NCBI GenBank assembly: GCA_028564705.1
Contig: JAPXFQ010001343.1
Coordinates: 851,001 to 915,000 of the forward strand
Reading direction: 5' to 3'
Length of the DNA: 64,000 nucleotides
Origin: Apricaphanius iberus
Taxonomy: Eukaryota > Chordata > Actinopteri > Cyprinodontiformes > Aphaniidae
Shown: one piece after another, positions 58,165 through 64,000 of the stretch
Layout of the letters: every line of letters starts with the position of its first letter
Numbering within the stretch: the stretch's first letter is position 1
The notes under the pieces: generated by a model
What the model saw: the letters and a program-made list of their open reading frames with translations, nothing else
Database searches by the model: none
What the model was told of the DNA's origin: nothing
Made by a program: the position numbers and the translations under genes

Positions 58165-58870
58165 AAAAGAAACTTTCTGGTAGCATGTAAAAGTACCAAG
58201 TAGAGGAATTTGACCTCTGATAGCAATTAGTGTTTTAAGAATGGGCATTTAGTCGCTCCAAATCTCAGTCTATTATCAAAATAAAATCAGTTCAATGAAT
58301 ATGAAGTGTATAGATTACCTTCAAATAGTATGACATGGTCTATTTGCTAGCACAGTATATAGCTCTTACCACCCTCACCAATGAAGTTTTAAACCATAAA
58401 CTCCCTTCCATCCGTTTCCCCTGACAGATATTTTAACATGTCAACCCAAATGCTGCCCTAACTCTGTTGTGATATGAACACAATAATTTGGCAATGCAAC
58501 TGGAAAGTATGCTGCACATGCTACAGTGTCAGATGTGTAGGAAGGTTATGAGCATTGTCTACCGAAGGTACCATAGCTTACAACAGTATTGGCACGTGAG
58601 TCAAGGTGGCATGGGAAGTATATTTCCTCAACTGTAGCTTTTGGTCACACCTGCTACCTCTCTTTGTGTGGAGCACCTAACACATAGTAACTAGGAATCA
58701 CTATTGTTGCAATGCTTGTATCATTATCTGAAAGCAGAAAATGGTCAACTGATCACTCAGCTGGAATAGTAAAATGGTAAAAAAAAACAAAAAACAAAAA
58801 AACATTGCTATATTGGAAGTGTTTGAAAGATAAAAATGTTAAAATCTGGAGTTTAAAGTGTAGTTTTTTA
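58165..58870. other. No supportable feature
   Basis: No gene or family signature recognised. Confidence 0.4.
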
Positions 58871-58879
58871 TCTATGCAT

Positions 58880-59090
58880 ATTTTCCGGCTTATCCAAAGT
58901 TGGGTTGGCAAGGTAACAGGCCCAGAAGGGAAACCAATATGTCCCACTCCCTCGTAGGACTCTCCAACTCATTCTCCAAGTTCAAAGGCATACTCTGGTT
59001 ATTTGAAGTAGTCCCTCCGATGGGTTCTGGGTCTCCATACCGGTCTCCTAACCTTCGAACATGCCGGATTTTCACCAAGAGAAGAACTGA
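58880..59090 (-). mobile_element. RTE/Rex3-type LINE 3' end, degraded (minus orientation)
   Basis: Starts near 'ttttccggcttatccaaagt' (reverse of a GGATAAG tail) and contains 'ccgatgggttctgggtctcc' with 'gaacatgcc', typical antisense words of this group. On the minus strand RRPVWRPRTHRRDY can be read, a decayed form of the RRPRGRPRTRWRDY motif seen intact at 35022-35453. Confidence 0.6.
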
Positions 59091-59249
59091 GCACCAGTGA
59101 GAGTACCCAATGACGACTGTTTACACAATAACTACATAGATAGAGAAAAGCCTGACTCATCTGCTTGTAGGCTACTGTTTTTATTTCCAAATATATTGGT
59201 TTAACTTGGCTAGCTCCTATCTAACTTCCTGTCTGGCTCATGTAATTTA

Positions 59250-59636
59250 TTTCATTTCAGTAAAAAATGCATCTGTCACCCAGAAAAAATGGATTTGATC
59301 CAGAAAGTTAACAGAGCTCCTCATTCGTCCCCGGTTCAAACAGGTGCCATTAATACAGGTAATGAGTGGAGGACAGAAGAGCTTCTTAAAGAAGAAGTTA
59401 CAGGTCTGTGAGAGCCAGAGATCTTCCTTGTTTGAAGTGACCAAATACTTATTTTCCACCATAATTTACAAATAAATTCTTTAAAAATCCTACAATGTGA
59501 ATTCCTGGATTTTTTTTCACATTCTGTCTCTCACAGTTGAAGTGTACCTATGATGAAAATAACTGACCTCTATCATTATTTTAAGTGGGAGAAATTGCAC
59601 AATCGGTGGCTGACTAAATACTTTTTTGCCCCACTG
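59250..59636 (+). mobile_element. Tc1-like element 3' end with right terminal repeat
   Basis: Contains 'gccattaatacaggtaatga', 'tcttaaagaagaagttacag' and 'accaaatacttattttccac', then the right end 'taaatacttttttgccccac' TG (59636) followed by TA, the Tc1 target dinucleotide. The left half is absent. The sequence is well preserved compared with the other Tc1 pieces and belongs to the same group as 36535-36780. Confidence 0.85.
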
Positions 59637-59639
59637 TAT

Positions 59640-60050
59640 GTGGCAGCCGTACAGACATCGGGCCACATCCATTCTGCACCCGGTGTGAATCAGGGGTAAG
59701 GGTGAGCCCAGCCAACCTATTGGGTTTGCTCATTTTTGCTTCTGCTATCAAAGATATCTTTCTTTGTTTCATGATCAAAAGATTTTAACAACATGATTAA
59801 TTAAGACAGATTTATATATCTGGGTGTTTGGCTATTTTAACTTTAAACTGTTTTTAACTGTTGCCATAGAAGATTGCAATACTGGTCTTTTGCACTGCAA
59901 TACAATCCTCCTGCTCTGTTTGTGTCTCATTTTTTTCAGTCTTGCATGTTTTAGATGTTTTATCTGTCATTTGTGTTTTAGAAAATTTGTCTTGTGCATT
60001 GCTGTTGGTGAACCACCTTGGATTTTATTTCCCATGTGTAGTTACCATAA
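59640..60050. other. No supportable feature
   Basis: A hydrophobic plus-strand frame (59824-60144) runs into the TATTC repeat and has no family signature. Confidence 0.4.
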
Positions 60051-60052
60051 CA

Positions 60053-60105
60053 GTCTATTCTATTCTATTTTATTCTATTCTATTCCATTCTATTCTATTT
60101 TTTTC
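60053..60105 (+). repeat. (TATTC)n pentanucleotide repeat
   Basis: About ten imperfect TATTC/TCTAT units ending in a T run. Confidence 0.85.
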
Positions 60106-60109
60106 CATG

Positions 60110-62570
60110 AAAGACCAAGCAATACTCACTTTAATGCAGATTAGTGCTTAGTCTATCTACTTGATGCTACATTCATTCACAGGCAGGAGAATAGTAAACT
60201 TGTACTTCATCACTAGAAATAAAGACTTGCGTCAGGGTGAGTCAGACCAGCTTTCTCCCAAATACAGACTCATTTTTTTAACCTTTTCTTTAGCTCTCAT
60301 TTACTGATTTATTCACTAAATGAGGTTACCTATGTTAAAGCATCAGTGACCGGTTTGGGGGGAAAAACACAGCAACCCTTAAGGAATCTTTACGTTTTTT
60401 GTTGTTTTTTTTTGCCATCCTTGTTATGTTAGTTTAAAACTATTCTGGTTGTGTTTAATAACCAAATCTCAAATTAGCAAGAGGAAGCAAAAGAAAAAAG
60501 AAAAACCTTATGTAATTTACTTTGTAAAGTTAAACAGATAAATGAGAGAACAAACTTAGAGCGAACAATTTAGTGTCTGAGGGATGGGAAAACAGAGGAC
60601 AAGGAACATTTCTTGGCATCTCTCAGTGTTGACAGAGGTTCATAAGAGTTAAGATTCTTCTGCTCCTGCAGGTATCCCTTATCATCCCTCAGCATCCTTA
60701 ACTCTTTACTTCAGTTGACCGTTGGACCCGAGGGAACCTTGAGACTGCCAGATGGGCCAGCGTTTTGACAGCTCTTTTCCATGGTTGGCCACTGATTTGT
60801 CTCTTTGTACCCTGAAAGAGACAGGAAGAGTACATCACCCCTGTAGGTAAGTAAGGGGATATTTTATCATAGGGGAGCACCAGTGACAATGGTGGTCTCA
60901 GGCCGCTGGATATATTGTATTATTCACAGCCCAGCATGAGTATCAGATCTTCTTCACGATTGCTACAGAGGCCGATGTCAGAGGTGACATCAAACAGACA
61001 GTGACTCTGTGACAGCCGCTGTCAAGGCTTCCGTCAAAGTAATTCTCAGGTGCCCCGGCAAAGGTCCCCACTCTGGAGAGACAGCAGGAATCGTGAAAGG
61101 TCACTAAGCAACACAGGTCAAACCTTTGATCCAATCAGAGACAGGATCCAGCAGAGAGATTCTTTTTATGAGTGTGGGGCAGAGGACAATGGTTGGCTGT
61201 CACTTTGTATTTCAGGACCAAACAAAGAAGCTGAAAAGAACCGAGAGCCAGCAGCAGTAGCTGCTGCTTCATCATTATCTAATACATAGGTCACTTTATA
61301 TGCTTTGGGAGTAAGACAAAAAGTGGAAAGAATAGAAGGAGCCATGATTACTGTTATTACTAAACCGCATATTTGATGAGGCCCCCCTCCAATTAGAAAG
61401 TCAATTGTCGGTTATGTATTCACACAGGCTGTGAAAAAACAGAGAGGTTGACCCTTAAGCTTGACCTTATTCGCTTTGAACTTCTTCTCCCTGGTACCCC
61501 CCCCTTCCTTTCCTGTTCTCTATTTTCTCATTTTCTCATTTTCTCCTGCGCCTTCTGCCTGCTTTCAGTCCCCGGGAACAGATGCTTTGATTTGGCCCGT
61601 CCAGCAACATAAGTAAACCAATTTATATTTTAGAAATGTAAATAGCAGAAAGGGTTTTTGTCAAAAATTTATTGGATGCTTCTACATGGACCACATACTC
61701 AATGAGAGGGTATGTAAATACCTTTTATGATTATGGAGGAATTCAGGCTATTCCCTTTTCAATAGCCGAACTGGTAATTTAGTTTGGAGATAGGCGGTCA
61801 CAGAGACAAATTTAGGAGCTATAGCTATAGGATCACTGCACACTGTGGAAATTAACCGCAAAGGTCTATCGAAGAGCCCCCAGTGTTCTGTAGTGAGCAT
61901 TTATTTTAGTCAGTGATGAGTCTAACAAGTGGTTTACTTCTGAATGGTTCAGATGACTTGGATTTGTTCTTTTAAAATGTGGGTTCAATGTTCATTGAAG
62001 TCTAAAAATAGATCTCCTTCAGTTGGAGCTGTTACTTCTCTTACAATGGACCTGTCTGCAGTGGTGGTGCAAGTGGAGCCAGTGTGATGTAGTGTTTTTT
62101 TTTTCATGGGGGAATAAAAAACAAGAAAGACATAGAGGAAAAAAAGGGCCAATATTTCAAAATAATGCATTAACATGGGTCGACTAATTTGTTAAATGAA
62201 TGCTATTATTTTTCTTTTTTCTTTTACACATTAAACACGTACACAGAATGACCCACCATTTTTATCCCAAAATTCAATATACGCTGCTTTCAGTGCTTGT
62301 TCGTCAAGTAAACAGCGTGGCAGACCCAAAGCAAGGCAACTTTATTTGTGTACTAAATCTTCAACCCAAATACCATGTTAGTCTTTTTTTTTTTTTGTCG
62401 GAGACCGTAGAGTTTATCGGTCTACGTTGCTCATCTCTCTGCTGCGCATGCATGCAGAAAGAGACATGATTATGTCCTTTGCCGTTGGTTATTCGCTTTG
62501 ATAAAAACAACTAACATTGCAAGTTTATCCCAACACATGCCACCATGTTGCCTTATGAAAGATGATTAGC
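60110..62570. other. No supportable gene
   Basis: A minus-strand frame ending at 60698 follows a good acceptor (TCTCTTTCAG at about 60822-60813) and reads GTKRQISGQPWKRAVKTL to a stop. It could be an exon, but no partner was found. The frames at 60943-61134 and 61050-61289 lie on opposite strands of the same DNA. Confidence 0.35.
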
Positions 62571-62572
62571 AT

Positions 62573-62660
62573 TCCATCCAGGGTGTACCTAGCATCTCAC
62601 CACCTTACTGCTGGAGATACCACCCTTCCTATGACCCTAAAATGATAACTGGATGTGGAC
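62573..62660 (+). mobile_element. SINE 3'-tail fragment, degraded
   Basis: 'catccagggtgtacctagca' followed by 'ctgctggagataccaccctt' and GACCCTAAAATGATAA corresponds, in plus orientation, to the tail at 14329-14453. The (GGAT)n end is reduced to GGATG. Confidence 0.65.
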
Positions 62661-62695
62661 AAATTATAAATAGTTATGATGTAAAAAACAAACTA

Positions 62696-62732
62696 AGCAA
62701 AAAAAAAAAAAAATAAATAAATAAATAAACAC
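62696..62732 (+). repeat. A run followed by (AAAT)n
   Basis: A homopolymer of A's grading into AAATAAATAAAT. Possibly the tail of an old retroposon. Confidence 0.85.
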
Positions 62733-62739
62733 TTGAGGT

Positions 62740-64000
62740 ATCAGGCTATCATAACCAGGAAGCTATTGAAGCACCACTGTCGCTGTTCACACTGAAATTA
62801 GTCATCATGAACATAAAGGCTGCCATCATAAAAAGAAGTCACTGCTCCAAAAATGAAGTTTGCCACTGAGTCAATGGACAAATGATATGTTTTAAGCTCT
62901 TTGTCTTGTGTGATAATATTTTTTTTTGAAGGAATCAAACTACAGAACTGAATATGTTGCATTAATTAGCAAGCATGTGGCAGCATCGTGGTGAGTGTAT
63001 GTTCCATTGATTCTGGTGCATTGCACAAATTGGATATCAATCAGTCTGTAAGAAAGCAGTAGGATGAAGTACAGCTATTTATTTCCCAGTGCTACAAACA
63101 GATTATTATTATTTAAGTAACTAAGAACTAAGAACAACCTTTAAATTATTTACCTTCACCGCAGCTCAGTAATTAGATGATTGATGGAAACAACTTGAAC
63201 TTCCAACAAGGCATTCATCCTAAACATGCATGAAAACTGGGTTAAAAGACCAGATAAAATATATATATTTTAACATTTGTAAAACATATAAAAACATTTA
63301 AGTTATTTATCGGAAGTAATTTCTCCTCGTGTGACAATAAAGGATTATTCAATTCAGTTGCACCCTGAACATAGAAATCACTAGGATGTACATTTAAAAC
63401 CTCTAACTTAATAATGTTCATGTTTGATGAAGTGTATGATAACCTTTGACCAGCATTGTACATCACAGAAAACCATCAAGCACTCCTGACAGACACGCTA
63501 TGATATCACTGCAACCTATTGCCGTCCCTCAAGGTTTGAGATATAATTTTTCAGGATTGTCAGGGGAATGCATCATCAGGCCTTTTAATGGCTAAAAAGA
63601 CACTCTAAGCTTTAAAAACATACACCAGCGTGCATTTCAAATGTGATCTCTGACAAGATGACTCTTATGCTTGTTTCGCTGAGCAATGTATATTTATACA
63701 TGGTATATACCTTAAACTACATACCACACAAGCCATACTCCGACACATGGCTGAGCTCACATCGACTGTCATCACACATCACTTCCTCCCTCAATCAGAG
63801 CTTCACAAACAGACAAGACTGACTTCCTGTCTAAAAGATTGCCTTTTCCCCAGGTAGAGGTCCCGGATTGACAGGACTACTCTCTGTTTGTGTGCTTTTG
63901 TCAATCTACAGCAGAATATATGGTGGTCCTTCTTTGCTAGGAGTGATTACTTTCAAATAAGCCTCTGTCCTCTACTGTATTCAGTTATATAGATGCAGAA
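62740..64000. other. No supportable gene
   Basis: 'gacaataaaggattattcaa' at 63334 resembles the 3' end of a fish LINE or SINE. Otherwise no family signature or coding exon is seen up to the window end. Confidence 0.4.

Noticed and set aside
59824..60144. Hydrophobic plus-strand frame as a membrane protein
   Set aside because: Its hydrophobicity comes from T-rich DNA and it ends in a TATTC repeat.
1..64000. CRISPR arrays, operons, ribosome-binding sites, rRNA genes
   Set aside because: None seen; the sequence is eukaryotic nuclear DNA and these are not expected apart from rRNA, which is absent.

Overview
The window reads as nuclear DNA of a bony fish, most likely a percomorph teleost. It is AT-rich, has no operons or bacterial-type genes, carries spliced genes with GT-AG introns, and is crowded with teleost-style transposable elements: Tc1-like, PIF/Harbinger, piggyBac-type, hAT-like, an L2/CR1-type LINE, an RTE/Rex3-type LINE, a Penelope-like element, a tRNA-headed SINE and an LTR insertion. 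Family names are from recognition of sequence motifs, not from a database search. The species cannot be named.

No complete host gene was recognised. The best host-gene candidate is on the minus strand: three possible exons (20818-20607, 20427-20381, 11506-11389) that join in phase across an intron of about 8.9 kb, which contains a large LINE. A short THAP-like open frame at 7867-8230 could be an exon or a domesticated or broken transposon gene. The rest of the single-copy-looking DNA (about 8.2-11.1, 16.4-18.0, 27.5-30.5, 47.8-51.7 and 60.1-63.9 kb) shows no supportable gene and is probably intronic or intergenic.

Layout. 2.3-7.4 kb: two inverted copies of one DNA element, a SINE, an LTR-like remnant, a Tc1 fragment and a tRNA-like head. 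13.8-16.4 kb: a 5'-truncated LINE with a SINE tail inserted into its reverse transcriptase, flanked by a 12-bp duplication. 18-23.7 kb: Tc1, SINE tail, candidate exons, LTR-like repeat, LINE tail. 24.19-27.44 kb: a nearly full-length two-gene Harbinger element (A). 30.6-33 kb: an inverted-repeat element and a 42-bp minisatellite. 35.0-35.5 kb: a young RTE insertion with a 13-bp duplication. 36.5-40.8 kb: Tc1 pieces and a Penelope-like element split by a 1.4-kb insertion. 41.9-45.4 kb: a stack of DNA transposons, including Harbinger elements B and C lying end to end. 46.4 kb: a hAT-like element. 51.76-52.93 kb: a piggyBac-type element with TTAA ends. 52.98-56.69 kb: an LTR insertion on the minus strand with a tRNA-Trp-type primer site. 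57-59.6 kb: Tc1 and RTE remnants.

The sequence shows how these elements worked together: a DDE transposase plus a Myb/SANT-like partner in Harbinger, and a SINE whose tail resembles that of the RTE LINE. No new multi-gene system was found. The most informative signals are the nested insertions, which give a relative order of events.
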